A DNA stretch of 64,000 nt from Faucicola osloensis_C (GCA_019353055.1 JABAHL010000001.1:62001-126000), one strand, 5' to 3'. Shown: positions 27,548 through 37,051, numbered from the stretch's first letter. Made by a program: numbers and translations. Notes: generated by a model from the sequence alone, not told the origin.

Positions 27548-28081
27548 ATGAGTGCAAGTAAGCATGACTGTTGTGAAACAGGCTTTTGTGACAGCGATGA
27601 CGCCTTTATGCAAGCGGCGCTTGACGTTGCAGCCGAGGGCGGACAGCTGGGGGAGGTGCCAGTGGGTGCGGTGATTGTGCATCAAGGCACCATCATAGCC
27701 AAAGGCTACAATCAACCGATTTTAAGTCATGATGCCACTGCGCACGCCGAAATAGTGGCAATAAGGCGAGCGTGTCAATATTTTGACAATTACCGTCTGC
27801 CAGCGGATTGTGAACTGTTTGTCACGCTTGAACCTTGCACTATGTGTCTAGGGGCGATTATTCATGCCAGAGTATCGCGCTTGGTGTTTGCAGCGACAGA
27901 GCCGAAAGCAGGCATGATTGTCAGCCAGCAGGATTTTAGCCAAGTGACGTTTTATAACCATTTTTTGACAGTAAAACAAGGCGTAATGGAAGAGCAAAGT
28001 CGCGCGTTGTTGCAGGATTTTTTTCGCCATCGCCGTGAGCAAAAAAAACAAATGCGCCAGCAGTTAAGGGCAAACCAATAA
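27548..28081 (+). CDS. tadA: tRNA-specific adenosine deaminase TadA
   Basis: 177-aa zinc deaminase converting A34 to inosine in tRNA-Arg(ACG). The active-site motif is TAHAEIVAIR (zinc His and catalytic Glu), with zinc cysteines in EPCTMCLGAIIHARV; GEVPVGAVIV precedes them. A basic C-terminal helix (RHRREQKKQMRQQLR) fits tRNA contact. ATG at 27548 is preferred to a TTG five codons upstream, since GGGTGG sits at a suitable distance. The first 18 residues contain two extra cysteines (DCCETGFC) that are outside the catalytic core. Confidence 0.95.
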   Translation: MSASKHDCCETGFCDSDDAFMQAALDVAAEGGQLGEVPVGAVIVHQGTIIAKGYNQPILSHDATAHAEIVAIRRACQYFDNYRLPADCELFVTLEPCTMCLGAIIHARVSRLVFAATEPKAGMIVSQQDFSQVTFYNHFLTVKQGVMEEQSRALLQDFFRHRREQKKQMRQQLRANQ

Positions 28082-28127
28082 CCAATCAGTCTCTCAAAAC
28101 CATTTTTTAAAATAAAAACCATTGCAT

Positions 28128-28155
28128 AAAAAAAAGGCAACACATCGGCTGCCTT
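28128..28155 (-). terminator. Terminator after the HopJ-family gene
   Basis: AAGGCA / TGCCTT stem with an A-run that becomes a T8 tail on the minus strand. It may also block tadA transcription weakly. Confidence 0.7.
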
Positions 28156-28206
28156 GTTTGACGCAAAAAACGGTTAGATTTTAAGACTTAAGCATATTAA
28201 ATGATG

Positions 28207-28581
28207 TTATGACGCTTTTGGCGTTAACGCTTTTGGTATTAAACAGTTACGCTGCATCAAAAAGCCTTGCCAGCCAAAAAAGCTAAAGTTACGGATATTG
28301 GCATGGTTTGTACCTTTTGGCTCTGCTTTAACACTATCATAGTGCTCAGCAAACAGTTTTAGCGTATCTTGTTGGGTCAAGTGGTTGAGTAGCGCAAAGC
28401 CGAATACTTTCGCACTGCCTTCATTTTCGCCAGCCGCATTGTGCACTTCGCCATTGACAAACTGAGTTGGGTGATAGTCATAATAACTATCGATGATAGC
28501 TAGCACGGAAGCAAAATCTAGCGATTTGTTTTCTAATTTAGCTAATAGTTTTGATAGTTCTAGCTTATCAATAGCGCTCAT
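28207..28581 (-). CDS. HopJ-family protein
   Basis: 124-aa protein matching the 'HopJ type III effector' family: ASVLAIIDSYYDYHPTQFVNGEV, AGENEGSAKVFGFALLNHL and HANIRNFSFFGWQGF are its conserved blocks. Despite the name, the family is common in free-living proteobacteria without type III secretion, and none is visible here, so the effector label should not be taken literally. ATG at 28581 has GGAG six bases upstream. It lies 32 bp behind csrA on the same strand and could be co-transcribed. Confidence 0.82.
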   Translation of the reverse strand: MSAIDKLELSKLLAKLENKSLDFASVLAIIDSYYDYHPTQFVNGEVHNAAGENEGSAKVFGFALLNHLTQQDTLKLFAEHYDSVKAEPKGTNHANIRNFSFFGWQGFLMQRNCLIPKALTPKAS

Positions 28582-28613
28582 AGTTACTCCAAAAGTCAAA
28601 ATAGCGACCGTCA

Positions 28614-29036
28614 TTAACGATTAAAATAATCGTCCTCAAACGGATCAAACGCTGGGTTAAAATTATTGTTGGTCTGACCAAAACCGCGGTTTTCCACACG
28701 GTTTTCTAAATGATGCAGTTGCTGACCGCTGTTGCGTGATTGAGAGGGTTTACTGCGCTCTTGGGGAAAGGCCTCACTGGCTGCCCCAAAACCACTGCGG
28801 TCTTGACCTATTCTATCATGGGCGGCAAAATCGACTGGGTGAGTATCATAACCCATGCGTTCATGCCCAGTCCGTTCATGCAGAATTCTTTGATAAATCT
28901 CTTCACGGTGTACAGCAATGTCTTTTGGCGCATTGACGCCCAATCTGACTTGGTTACCTTTTACACCCAGTACGGTGACACTGACTTCGTCACCTATCAT
29001 TAAAGTTTCGCCAACACGGCGAGTCAAAATTAACAT
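28614..29036 (-). CDS. csrA: Carbon storage regulator CsrA with long C-terminal tail
   Basis: RNA-binding global post-transcriptional regulator. Residues 1-55 are a canonical CsrA (MLILTRRVGETLMIGDEVSV, GVKGNQVRLGVNAPKDIAVHREEIY), with the RNA-contacting N-terminal LTRR and the VHREEI segment intact. Typical CsrA has about 61-65 residues; this one has 140. The extra 80 residues are polar and probably disordered, rich in Arg, Asp, Gly, Asn and Gln, and end in an acidic FDPFEDDYFNR. Extended CsrA forms are known in Moraxellaceae. Position beside lysC and alaS is the usual gammaproteobacterial order. Confidence 0.95.
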   Translation of the reverse strand: MLILTRRVGETLMIGDEVSVTVLGVKGNQVRLGVNAPKDIAVHREEIYQRILHERTGHERMGYDTHPVDFAAHDRIGQDRSGFGAASEAFPQERSKPSQSRNSGQQLHHLENRVENRGFGQTNNNFNPAFDPFEDDYFNR

Positions 29037-29354
29037 GCGTCACACTCCTTATGTCGCAACAAGTACCATCAATGTCCTATGATGATTCAACGATAAATTA
29101 GCTAAATTCGTCAAATATATTATCATGTATCATTGCCCAATGATACGTTAAAGACAGACTGCAAGGGCATAATTTAAGCGAACTCATCATGCACGGCGGC
29201 TATTTGCCAACAGTCAAAATAGGCATTGAGGGGTTAGTTGCGTTTGTGCCCAATAAACGAGATACCATTATAAACGAAATGCAGAAGTAAAAAAAAGGTT
29301 AACACCCGCAAAACGCGGATATTAACCTTGTTTTTGTGGAGAATTACAAATTTC
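29037..29354 (-). other. csrA-lysC intergenic region
   Basis: 318 bases containing the lysC terminator (29289-29336), the csrA ribosome binding site (AAGGAG, near 29046) and presumably the csrA promoter. No gene is seen. Confidence 0.6.
29289..29336 (-). terminator. Terminator after lysC
   Basis: Long stem AAGGTTAA / TTAACCTT continuing through CCGC / GCGG with an AAAAC loop, and a T-run on the minus strand. It lies 19 bases after the lysC stop. Confidence 0.88.
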
Positions 29355-30638
29355 TTATAATCCAGCAACCTTGCTTTCACCGTCTTCACGGTCAAGACCA
29401 AAAGCGGTATGTAACGCTTTAACCGCTTTTTCCAGTTGTTCTTCTTGAATCAGTACCGAGATTTTGATTTCGCTGGTAGAAATCATTTGGATATTGATGT
29501 TGTTTTCTGCCAGTGTTTCAAACATTTTGCTTGCTACGCCTGCATGTGAACGCATCCCAACACCCACCAGTGATACTTTAACCACTTTGTTATTGCTCAC
29601 GATTTCTTTGCCGCCAATCTCAGCAAGATTGTCACCCAAAATCGCTAGAGTTTTATCAAAATCCCCACGGTTAACAGTAAAGGTAAAGTCGGTCAATCCG
29701 TTTTCTGCGATGTTTTGGATAATCATATCAATTTCGATATTGGCAGCACTGATCGGGCTTAAAATCGATGACGCAATACCAGGGCGATCAGGCACTGCTA
29801 AGATAGATACTTTAGCTTCGTCACGGTTAAAGGCGATGCCCGAAATAATTGGTTGTTCCATGCTGTCTCCCTCATCGGTGGTAATTAATGTACCTACATT
29901 CTTTTTAAAATCATCATCGAATTTACCATCGGCGTTTTCATCAAAACTGGATAAAACACGCAGTGGTACTTGGTATTTTCCGGCAAATTCAACCGAGCGA
30001 ATTTGCAACACTTTTGAGCCAAGGCTTGCCATTTCTAGCATTTCTTCAAAAGTAATTTTTGATAATTTTTTGGCTTTTGGTGTCACCCGTGGGTCAGTAG
30101 TATACACGCCGTCGACATCGGTATAGATTTGACATTCATCGGCAGATAGGGCAGCAGCCAGTGCAACCCCGGTGGTATCCGAGCCTCCGCGACCTAAGGT
30201 GTTGATGTCACCTTTTTCATCCACCCCTTGGAAGCCCGCCACTACAACGACCATGCCAGCATCGAGTGCTGCGCGAAGCTGACTATCATCGATATGTTGA
30301 ATACGGGCTTTGGTATGGCTATCATCGGTACGAATCGCCACTTGTCCGCCCGTCATTGACTTGGCCCTCACACCGATTTCATTTAATGCCATGGCAAGTA
30401 AAGAAATCGAGACTTGCTCGCCGGTTGATACCATTTGGTCGTATTCACGAGCGTTTGGTTCTTTACTGATTTGACGTGCCAAATCAATCAAGCGATTGGT
30501 CTCGCCACTCATGGCAGAGACGACAACCACCACTTGATGACCATTGTCATGCCAACGTTTGACGCGCTGTGCCACATTTTTGATACGTTCGACACTACCC
30601 ATCGACGTACCACCGTATTTTTGTACGATTAAAGCCAT
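29355..30638 (-). CDS. lysC: Aspartate kinase
   Basis: 427-aa monofunctional aspartokinase, first step of the lysine, threonine, methionine and diaminopimelate pathway. Seen: N-terminal kinase motif VQKYGGTSMGS, GRGGSDTTGVALAAAL, YTDVDGVYTTDPR, and two C-terminal ACT domains (about 265-420, VSILAVPDRPGIAS and HAGVASKMFETLAENNINIQMISTSEIKI) that bind feedback inhibitors. The ATG at 30638 (MALIVQKYGG) is preferred over a TTG two codons upstream. Similar genes in Pseudomonas produce an additional internal beta-subunit, which was not checked here. The gene ends in a strong terminator. Confidence 0.96.
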   Translation of the reverse strand: MALIVQKYGGTSMGSVERIKNVAQRVKRWHDNGHQVVVVVSAMSGETNRLIDLARQISKEPNAREYDQMVSTGEQVSISLLAMALNEIGVRAKSMTGGQVAIRTDDSHTKARIQHIDDSQLRAALDAGMVVVVAGFQGVDEKGDINTLGRGGSDTTGVALAAALSADECQIYTDVDGVYTTDPRVTPKAKKLSKITFEEMLEMASLGSKVLQIRSVEFAGKYQVPLRVLSSFDENADGKFDDDFKKNVGTLITTDEGDSMEQPIISGIAFNRDEAKVSILAVPDRPGIASSILSPISAANIEIDMIIQNIAENGLTDFTFTVNRGDFDKTLAILGDNLAEIGGKEIVSNNKVVKVSLVGVGMRSHAGVASKMFETLAENNINIQMISTSEIKISVLIQEEQLEKAVKALHTAFGLDREDGESKVAGL

Positions 30639-30864
30639 TGTCAATACACCCTATAATATCGCGCACGTTGTTTACAATTGCTATCCAAGACTTTTTTAGC
30701 AGTCGGTGGTGGATTATTTGGCAGATTGTTTACAATGTCACGAAACGTAAATTAAACGGTACTTTATACCATATTTCCCAATTTTGGGGCAAGGCAAAAT
30801 TGCCAAAAATCCCCAAATGACTGGCTGAAAATTGGATGGGTATTATGAACCAAAAGTTATCAGT

Positions 30865-31656
30865 TTAGGCAATCGGTTGTAGGGGTAGGGTTAAAGCGCG
30901 TTGCACGGCAGGACGGTCATGCAGTTTTTTTGCCCAGCGTTGTAGGTGGGTGTAGTTTTGTACTTGTAAAAACTCGCCAGCGTTATACAATTTGCCCAGT
31001 GCCAACTGACCATACCATGCCCAAATCGCGATATCAGCGATACTGTAGTCATTACCTACCATAAACGTGTGAGTCGCTAAATGTTGGTCGAGTAAATCCA
31101 ATTGGCGTTTGGTTTCCATGGTAAAGCGATTGATGGCATATTCAAACTTTTCTGGGGCATACGCATAAAAATGCCCAAAGCCGCCACCGACGTACGGCGC
31201 AGCACCCATTTGCCAAAACAGCCATGACAAAAATTCGGCACGTTTGGCGGTGTCTGCTGGGATAAACTGCCCAAATTTTTCGGCAAGGTATAGCAAGATA
31301 GCGCCTGATTCAAACAGTTTAATCGGTGGATTAACACTGTTATCCACCAGTGCGGGGATTTTAGAATTGGGATTGATGGCAACAAAATCTGAGCCAAATT
31401 GGTCGCCATTCATGATGTCGATTTTATAGGCGTCATACTGTGCACCTTCAATACCAAGCTCTGCCAATTCTTCAAGTAACATATTGATTTTGATACCGTT
31501 TGGGGTGTTAAGGCTGTAAAGCTGCAAAGGGTTATTACCAATCGGCAAGTGTTGCTCGTGGGTCGCTCCTGCGGTAGGGCGGTTGGTACTGGCAAATTTG
31601 CCACCGTTTTGGCTATCATTTGTCCAAATTTTGGGGGGCTGGTAATGATTGTCCAT
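30865..31656 (-). CDS. yghU: Glutathione S-transferase family protein, YghU type
   Basis: 263-aa GST-fold protein close to E. coli YghU, a glutathionyl/disulfide-bond reductase. The pattern matches along its length: YQPPKIWT at the start, THEQHLPIGNNPLQLYSLNTPNG (thioredoxin-like N-domain), NPNSKIPALVD with the glutathione-binding cis-Pro, FESGAILLYLAEKFG, GGGFGHFYAYAPEK and a helical C-domain. In this subfamily the conserved Thr/Asn near TPNG, not a Cys, interacts with glutathione. It lies between lysC and alaS, where many relatives have no gene, and probably uses its own promoter. Confidence 0.92.
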   Translation of the reverse strand: MDNHYQPPKIWTNDSQNGGKFASTNRPTAGATHEQHLPIGNNPLQLYSLNTPNGIKINMLLEELAELGIEGAQYDAYKIDIMNGDQFGSDFVAINPNSKIPALVDNSVNPPIKLFESGAILLYLAEKFGQFIPADTAKRAEFLSWLFWQMGAAPYVGGGFGHFYAYAPEKFEYAINRFTMETKRQLDLLDQHLATHTFMVGNDYSIADIAIWAWYGQLALGKLYNAGEFLQVQNYTHLQRWAKKLHDRPAVQRALTLPLQPIA

Positions 31657-31681
31657 GATGTTTCCTTATTGATTATGATTA

Positions 31682-31738
31682 TTTTAAAGCGCTAGGCGTG
31701 TTTTAAAGCTATAAGCGTGATTTAAAGCTTCGTTGGTT
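31682..31738. repeat. Three 19-bp degenerate tandem units
   Basis: TTTTAAAGCGCTAGGCGTG, TTTTAAAGCTATAAGCGTG and a diverged ATTTAAAGCTTCGTTGGTT; the first two match at 15 of 19 positions. Confidence 0.75.
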
Positions 31739-31755
31739 GATAAGATGCTAGATGT

Positions 31756-31803
31756 GATTATAGACACGACTATAAATGCGATTATAGAGACGATTATACA
31801 CAA
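31756..31803. repeat. Four 12-bp degenerate tandem units
   Basis: GATTATAGACAC, GACTATAAATGC, GATTATAGAGAC and GATTATACACAA follow in exact 12-bp register. The block is 17 bp from another tandem repeat of different unit size, so two independent amplifications occurred here. Confidence 0.8.
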
Positions 31804-31908
31804 TGTGCTTTAGGCTTTATGATACCGAATGTTTGGCTAAAGTAAATGGCGCTTTGATTAAGCCTGATTAGACTCATGCCTTATATCGCTGCATAAATAT
31901 AGCCGCAT

Positions 31909-31942
31909 AAAAAACGCCGAATAACTCATTCGGCGTTTTTTT
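31909..31942 (-). terminator. Terminator after alaS
   Basis: AAAACGCCGAAT / ATTCGGCGTTTT stem with a five-base loop, A and T runs on both sides; 15 bases after the alaS stop. Confidence 0.93.
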
Positions 31943-31956
31943 AGGGTTAGTTTTAA

Positions 31957-34629
31957 TTAGGCAAGTTGCTCAGCCAACCAATTTGATAGCGCTGCTAATA
32001 CGGTTGGCAATCCTGCCACATCAGTTGCGCCGCCTTGGGCAAAGTCAGGTTTACCACCGCCTTTACCGCCAAGCTGCTCGCTTAAGTGTTTGATGATATC
32101 GCCCGCTTTGATTTTGCTGGTTAAGTCTTTGCCGACACTGGCAGTCAGCGCAATTTTATCGTCAGCCACGCCAGCGAGCACCACGATACCATCATGCAAT
32201 TTTGACTTCATGTCATCGGCAATCGTGCGTAATGCTTTACCATCCATGCCTTGTAAACTTGCAATCAGCACTTTTTGTCCATTGATATCTTGCACGTTGT
32301 TAATTAAGTCTTTGGCTTGGCTACTGGCCAATTTTTGCTGCAAACGCTCAAGTTGTTTTTCAAGGTCGCGTGTTTTGTCGGTCATTTGATTGACACGGTC
32401 GGCGATTTCGTCGCGCTTCGCTTTGAGCTGGCTGGCAAGTTGATTGAGCTGTTTTTCACCTTGCTGCACATATTTGACTGCGCCCATGCCTGTCACCGCT
32501 TCGATACGGCGAATGCCTGCCGCGATACCTTGCTCACTGACGATTTTGAATAAGCCGATATCCCCCGTGCGTTGTACATGCAGACCACCACATAGTTCGA
32601 TGGAGAAAGGCTTGCCGTCTTTATCTACCGTACCCATAGACAATACGCGAACCGTGTCACCATATTTTTCACCAAACAGTGCCATCGCGCCTTTGTCTTG
32701 CGCTTGCGTCATGCTGAGCATTTCTACAATGGCAGGTTGGTTGGCAAGGATTTGTTGGTTAACAATGTTTTCGATGGTTATGATGTCTTGCTCAGTCAAG
32801 GCTTTGTCATACGAAAAGTCAAAACGCAACACCTCACTATTGACCAATGACCCTTTTTGGGTGACACCTGTGCCAAGATGCTCACGAAGGGCAGCGTGCA
32901 GTAGGTGAGTGGCGGAGTGGTTTTTGGCACTCATGGCGCGTACTTGGCTTGCGACGCGTGCTTCGCTTGATTGACCCTGACTGATACTGCCCATTTTGAC
33001 GACGCCATGATGGATGATGGCTTGACCAGATTTTTTGGTGTCTTGGACTTCAAATACGCCGGTTTCGGTTTGGATGTCACCCAATTCACCGGCTTGGCCA
33101 CCGCCTTCAGCATAAAAAGGCGTTGCCGATAATACGATGACCCCTTCATCACCTTCTTGCAATTGTTCAGCAGATTTGCCCTCAAGGTATAAGTGGGTAA
33201 TAGTGCTGCTATGTTCCGATTGGTCATACCCCAAAAATTCAGTGGCACTGTCAACTTGAATCAATTGGTTATAATCAACGCCAAATTTACCCGCTTCACG
33301 GGCGCGGGCGCGTTGCTGCGCCATGCCTTGCTCAAAACCGGCTTCATCAATGCTGATGTCGCGTTCGCGCACGATGTCGGCAGTCAAATCGGCAGGGAAA
33401 CCATACGTGTCATACAGTTTAAACACCGTTGCACCCGATAACGTATCGCCAGATTTTAAGCTGTCTAATTCTTGGGATAGCAGTTTGAGACCTTGTGACA
33501 AAGTTTTGGCAAATTGTTCTTCTTCTTTTAAGATGGCTTGCTCAATGTTGGCTTGCTGTTCACGAAGCTGTGGGTAGGCATCGCCCATGATTTGGGCAAG
33601 TGGCGCGACGAGCTTATAAAAGAAGTTGTCATTAGCGCCTAATTTGTTGCCATGACGAACCGCGCGGCGGATGATACGACGCAGCACATAACCACGACCT
33701 TCATTGCTTGGTAGAACGCCATCTGCAATTAAAAAGGAAACCGAGCGAATATGGTCAGCAAGCACTTTGAGTGATGGCTCAGACTGTAAGTCGATATCGT
33801 TTGGCAAGCCAATCACTTGCGCCGCGTGCTGCATGAGATGGATAAACATATCGATTTCATAGTTGCTATGCACGCCTTGCATGATGGCACTAATACGCTC
33901 TAAACCCATTCCCGTATCGACACTTGGCGCAGGCAGTTTTTCAAGAGTGCCGTCTTTTTGGCGGTTAAACTGCATAAAGACGTTGTTCCAAATCTCGACA
34001 AAACGGTCGCCGTCTTCTTCAGGTGTACCTGGCAGACCGCCCCAAATATGCGCGCCGTGGTCATAAAATACTTCGGTACAAGGACCACAAGGACCTGTGT
34101 CACCCATTGCCCAAAAATTATCCGATTGGTATTGACCGCCTTTATTATCCCCAATACGGATGATACGCTCGGCAGGCAAGCCCACCACGTTATGCCAAAT
34201 ATCAAAGGCTTCATCATCGGTATGATACACCGTCACGTAAAGTTTATCTTTGGGTAGTCCAAGCCACTGATCCGATGTCAAAAACTCCCAACAAAATGGG
34301 ATGGCTTGTTGTTTAAAATAATCACCAAACGAGAAATTACCAAGCATCTCAAAAAACGTATGGTGACGGGCGGTATAGCCGACATTGTCAAGGTCATTGT
34401 GTTTACCGCCTGCGCGCACACATTTTTGCGACGATACCGCACGTTTATAATCGCGTTTGTCTATCCCTAAGAACACATCTTTAAATTGGTTCATACCGGC
34501 ATTGGTGAATAGCAGGGTAGGGTCATTGTGTGGGACTAGGCTCGATGATGCCACTGGGGTATGACCATTTTCGGCAAAATAATTGATAAAAGCTTGACGT
34601 ATATCGGCTGAAGAAAACGGACGGCTCAC
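31957..34629 (-). CDS. alaS: Alanine--tRNA ligase
   Basis: 890-aa class II aminoacyl-tRNA synthetase. Seen: N-terminal SADIRQAFINYFAENGH, NAGMNQFKDVFLG (motif 2 region), CGPCTEVFYDHG and GMGLERI (motif 3); then the editing domain with HSATHLLHAALREHLG (HxxxH) and ELCGGLHV (CxxxH), a coiled-coil region (about 710-760), and the glycine-rich C-Ala domain ending GGKGGGKPDFAQGG. The start is GTG with AAGGAG six bases upstream. Together with lysC and csrA it keeps the classical gammaproteobacterial order. Confidence 0.98.
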   Translation of the reverse strand: MSRPFSSADIRQAFINYFAENGHTPVASSSLVPHNDPTLLFTNAGMNQFKDVFLGIDKRDYKRAVSSQKCVRAGGKHNDLDNVGYTARHHTFFEMLGNFSFGDYFKQQAIPFCWEFLTSDQWLGLPKDKLYVTVYHTDDEAFDIWHNVVGLPAERIIRIGDNKGGQYQSDNFWAMGDTGPCGPCTEVFYDHGAHIWGGLPGTPEEDGDRFVEIWNNVFMQFNRQKDGTLEKLPAPSVDTGMGLERISAIMQGVHSNYEIDMFIHLMQHAAQVIGLPNDIDLQSEPSLKVLADHIRSVSFLIADGVLPSNEGRGYVLRRIIRRAVRHGNKLGANDNFFYKLVAPLAQIMGDAYPQLREQQANIEQAILKEEEQFAKTLSQGLKLLSQELDSLKSGDTLSGATVFKLYDTYGFPADLTADIVRERDISIDEAGFEQGMAQQRARAREAGKFGVDYNQLIQVDSATEFLGYDQSEHSSTITHLYLEGKSAEQLQEGDEGVIVLSATPFYAEGGGQAGELGDIQTETGVFEVQDTKKSGQAIIHHGVVKMGSISQGQSSEARVASQVRAMSAKNHSATHLLHAALREHLGTGVTQKGSLVNSEVLRFDFSYDKALTEQDIITIENIVNQQILANQPAIVEMLSMTQAQDKGAMALFGEKYGDTVRVLSMGTVDKDGKPFSIELCGGLHVQRTGDIGLFKIVSEQGIAAGIRRIEAVTGMGAVKYVQQGEKQLNQLASQLKAKRDEIADRVNQMTDKTRDLEKQLERLQQKLASSQAKDLINNVQDINGQKVLIASLQGMDGKALRTIADDMKSKLHDGIVVLAGVADDKIALTASVGKDLTSKIKAGDIIKHLSEQLGGKGGGKPDFAQGGATDVAGLPTVLAALSNWLAEQLA

Positions 34630-34736
34630 AGCGGCTCCTTAAGAGTTTTCAAAATTAAATTTGGCATGTATTATCAAAAAAATGTAAACATTGTATTTTA
34701 GCAGAATTCATCCGATGTGGATAATGCTTTTATAAA

Positions 34737-34784
34737 CCGCGCCTTTTAACAACCGCACTTTTTATAAAACGCACCTTTTGAAAA
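34737..34784. repeat. Three 16-bp degenerate tandem units
   Basis: CCGCGCCTTTTAACAA, CCGCACTTTTTATAAA and ACGCACCTTTTGAAAA in exact 16-bp register. Confidence 0.75.
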
Positions 34785-34847
34785 CCCTACATGGCATCTA
34801 AAACCGTGGGGGTCAAGTATGGGGTTTGCAACGTTTTTCATGGCGCT

Positions 34848-34882
34848 AAAAAAAGACCGATAAGTAGCATCGATCTTTTTGA
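34848..34882 (-). terminator. Terminator after ilvD
   Basis: AAAAGACCGAT / ATCGATCTTTT stem with one mismatch and a seven-base loop; T-run on the minus strand. Confidence 0.75.
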
Positions 34883-34933
34883 TAATTCTTTTTTGACAAT
34901 TTTTTTAATAGTAATGTAGTTTGGAATAAAGAA

Positions 34934-36835
34934 TTAGCGCTCTACTTGACTGACATCACGCACCGCGCCGGTATCCGCGCTAGTAGTCATCGCTGCATAC
35001 GCCCGCAAGGCGGCTGACACTTGGCGTTCACGATTGACAGGTTTCCAAGCTTGGTTGCCACGGCTCACCATCGCTTCTCGGCGTTTTTCCAGTTCGGCAA
35101 AATCAACCGCCAAATGAATCGAGCGATTAGGGATATCAATTTCGATGGTATCGCCTTCATAGACCAAACCGATGGTACCGCCTTCAGCGGCTTCTGGGCT
35201 GACGTGACCGATGGATAAACCCGACGTACCCCCTGAAAAACGACCATCGGTGAGTAGCGCACAGGCTTTACCCAGACCTTTTGATTTTAGGTAAGAGGTC
35301 GGATACAACATCTCTTGCATACCCGGACCGCCTTTTGGACCTTCATAGCGAATCACCACGATGTCACCTGAGACAATTTGGTCTGCCAAAATCGCTGCGA
35401 CGGCGTCATCTTGGCTCTCAAAAACACGGGCACGACCGGTAAATTTTAGGATGCTGTCATCCACGCCCGCTGTTTTGACCACACATCCACGTTCAGCGAT
35501 ATTACCAAACAATACCGCCAAACCACCGTCTTGCGAGTAGGCGAATTCTTTGCTGCGGATACAGCCAGATTCGCGATTGACATCAAGATTCGACCACGCA
35601 TTGTTTTGGCTAAAGGCTTGCGTGGTGCGTACCCCACCTGGGGCTGCAATATAACGCTCACGCGCTTCGGTATTATCAGGATTCATGATATCCCATTGGC
35701 TCAGCGCTGCTTTGAGTGAAGTACTATGAACGGTGGGGACATCGGTTTGCAGCAGGTTTGCGCGATCAAGCTCGGCTAAAATTGCCATCACACCCCCAGC
35801 GCGGTGTACGTCTTCCATATGATATTTTTGCGTCGCAGGGGCAACTTTCGATAGACAAGGCACACGGCGGCTTAGACGGTCAATATCCGCCATTTTAAAA
35901 TCTACTTGGGCTTCATTGGCAGCAGCAAGCAAATGTAGAATCGTGTTGGTTGAGCCGCCCATGGCGATATCAAGGCTCATGGCGTTTTCAAATGCCGCTT
36001 TGGTCGCAATTGAGCGCGGCAATACGCTGGCGTCATCTTGCTCATAATAACGTTTGGCAAGTGCCACGATGCGGCGACCTGCTTCTAAGAATAAATCTTT
36101 ACGTTTGGCGTGAGTGGCAAGTAACGAGCCATTACCAGGCAGTGATAAGCCTAAGGCTTCGGTCAAACAGTTCATCGAGTTGGCTGTGAACATACCTGAG
36201 CATGAGCCACAAGTTGGGCAAGCAGAGCGCTCAGTTTGTGCCACATCTTCGTCACTAATCAAGTCATCTGCCGCATCAATCATGGCGTCGACTAGGTCAA
36301 GTTTGCGAATTTTTTCACCCAATTCATTCATCACGGTTTCATGGGTGGTATGGCCATCGCCCAAGGTGGATGCCAACACTTTGCCCGCTTCCATTGGACC
36401 GCCCGACACAAAAATCGTTGGGATATTAAGGCGCATCGCTGCCATCAGCATACCCGGGGTGATTTTGTCGCAGTTGGAGATACAAACCAGCGCATCGGCG
36501 CAGTGGGCATTGATCATATACTCCACGCTATCGGCAATTAAATCACGGCTTGGCAAGCTATAGAGCATACCCGAGTGACCCATGGCGATACCATCATCCA
36601 CCGCAATGGTGTTAAATTCTTTGGCAACACCACCTGCCGCTTCAATCTCGCGGGCAACCAACTGACCCAAGTCTTTTAGGTGTACGTGACCGGGTACAAA
36701 CTGGGTAAACGAGTTAGCAATCGCGATAATCGGTTTGTTAAAGTCCTCATCTGTCATACCTGTTGCACGCCAAAGTGCGCGTGCACCCGCCATATTGCGG
36801 CCAGACGTGGAGGTTTTTGAGCGATATTGTGGCAT
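34934..36835 (-). CDS. ilvD: Dihydroxy-acid dehydratase
   Basis: 633-aa iron-sulfur dehydratase of valine, isoleucine and pantothenate synthesis, converting 2,3-dihydroxy acids to 2-keto acids. Conserved blocks: CISNCDKITPGMLMAAMRL and ACPTCGSCSGMFTANSMNCL supply the cluster cysteines; DDGIAMGHSGMLYSLPSRDLI and LTDGRFSGGTSGLSIGHVSPEA are also diagnostic. The about 615-635 length matches the IlvD subgroup with a [4Fe-4S] or [2Fe-2S] cluster. ATG at 36835 has AAGGAAC upstream. Other ilv genes are not in the window, so this is a lone pathway gene. Confidence 0.98.
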   Translation of the reverse strand: MPQYRSKTSTSGRNMAGARALWRATGMTDEDFNKPIIAIANSFTQFVPGHVHLKDLGQLVAREIEAAGGVAKEFNTIAVDDGIAMGHSGMLYSLPSRDLIADSVEYMINAHCADALVCISNCDKITPGMLMAAMRLNIPTIFVSGGPMEAGKVLASTLGDGHTTHETVMNELGEKIRKLDLVDAMIDAADDLISDEDVAQTERSACPTCGSCSGMFTANSMNCLTEALGLSLPGNGSLLATHAKRKDLFLEAGRRIVALAKRYYEQDDASVLPRSIATKAAFENAMSLDIAMGGSTNTILHLLAAANEAQVDFKMADIDRLSRRVPCLSKVAPATQKYHMEDVHRAGGVMAILAELDRANLLQTDVPTVHSTSLKAALSQWDIMNPDNTEARERYIAAPGGVRTTQAFSQNNAWSNLDVNRESGCIRSKEFAYSQDGGLAVLFGNIAERGCVVKTAGVDDSILKFTGRARVFESQDDAVAAILADQIVSGDIVVIRYEGPKGGPGMQEMLYPTSYLKSKGLGKACALLTDGRFSGGTSGLSIGHVSPEAAEGGTIGLVYEGDTIEIDIPNRSIHLAVDFAELEKRREAMVSRGNQAWKPVNRERQVSAALRAYAAMTTSADTGAVRDVSQVER

Positions 36836-37051
36836 GGTTGTTCCTTATTTCTAACGGCCAATACAAGTGATAAATTTAGCACTTAGTGTACTCTGTCTCG
36901 ACCAAAAGGGCTAGTCATGGCTCATGATAGATAGTTATAATTGGTTTTAAAGAATGGCATATTAGCCATCCTTATCATTGCTATATCACAGCTATCACTC
37001 AGCCGTATCTATCAACAGTATCTAATAAAAACTCATCAAAAGGATTTTATT

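Larger units (their letters stand above)
31657..31956. other. yghU-alaS intergenic region with repeats
   Basis: 300 bases with no gene. It contains two separate tandem-repeat blocks (31682-31738 and 31756-31803), and the alaS terminator at 31909-31942. The yghU ribosome binding site (AAGGAAAC) is at about 31660. Confidence 0.65.
34630..34933. other. alaS-ilvD intergenic region
   Basis: 304 bases without a gene; contains a 16-bp tandem repeat (34737-34784) and the ilvD terminator (34848-34882). The alaS promoter presumably lies between 34640 and 34730. Confidence 0.6.

Noticed and set aside
28207..28581. Type III secretion effector
   Set aside because: The family name HopJ is historical; no secretion system is present and the family is widespread in non-pathogens.
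31682..31803. CRISPR array
   Set aside because: Unit lengths of 12 and 19 bp with no spacers; these are adjacent tandem duplications, not repeat-spacer arrays.
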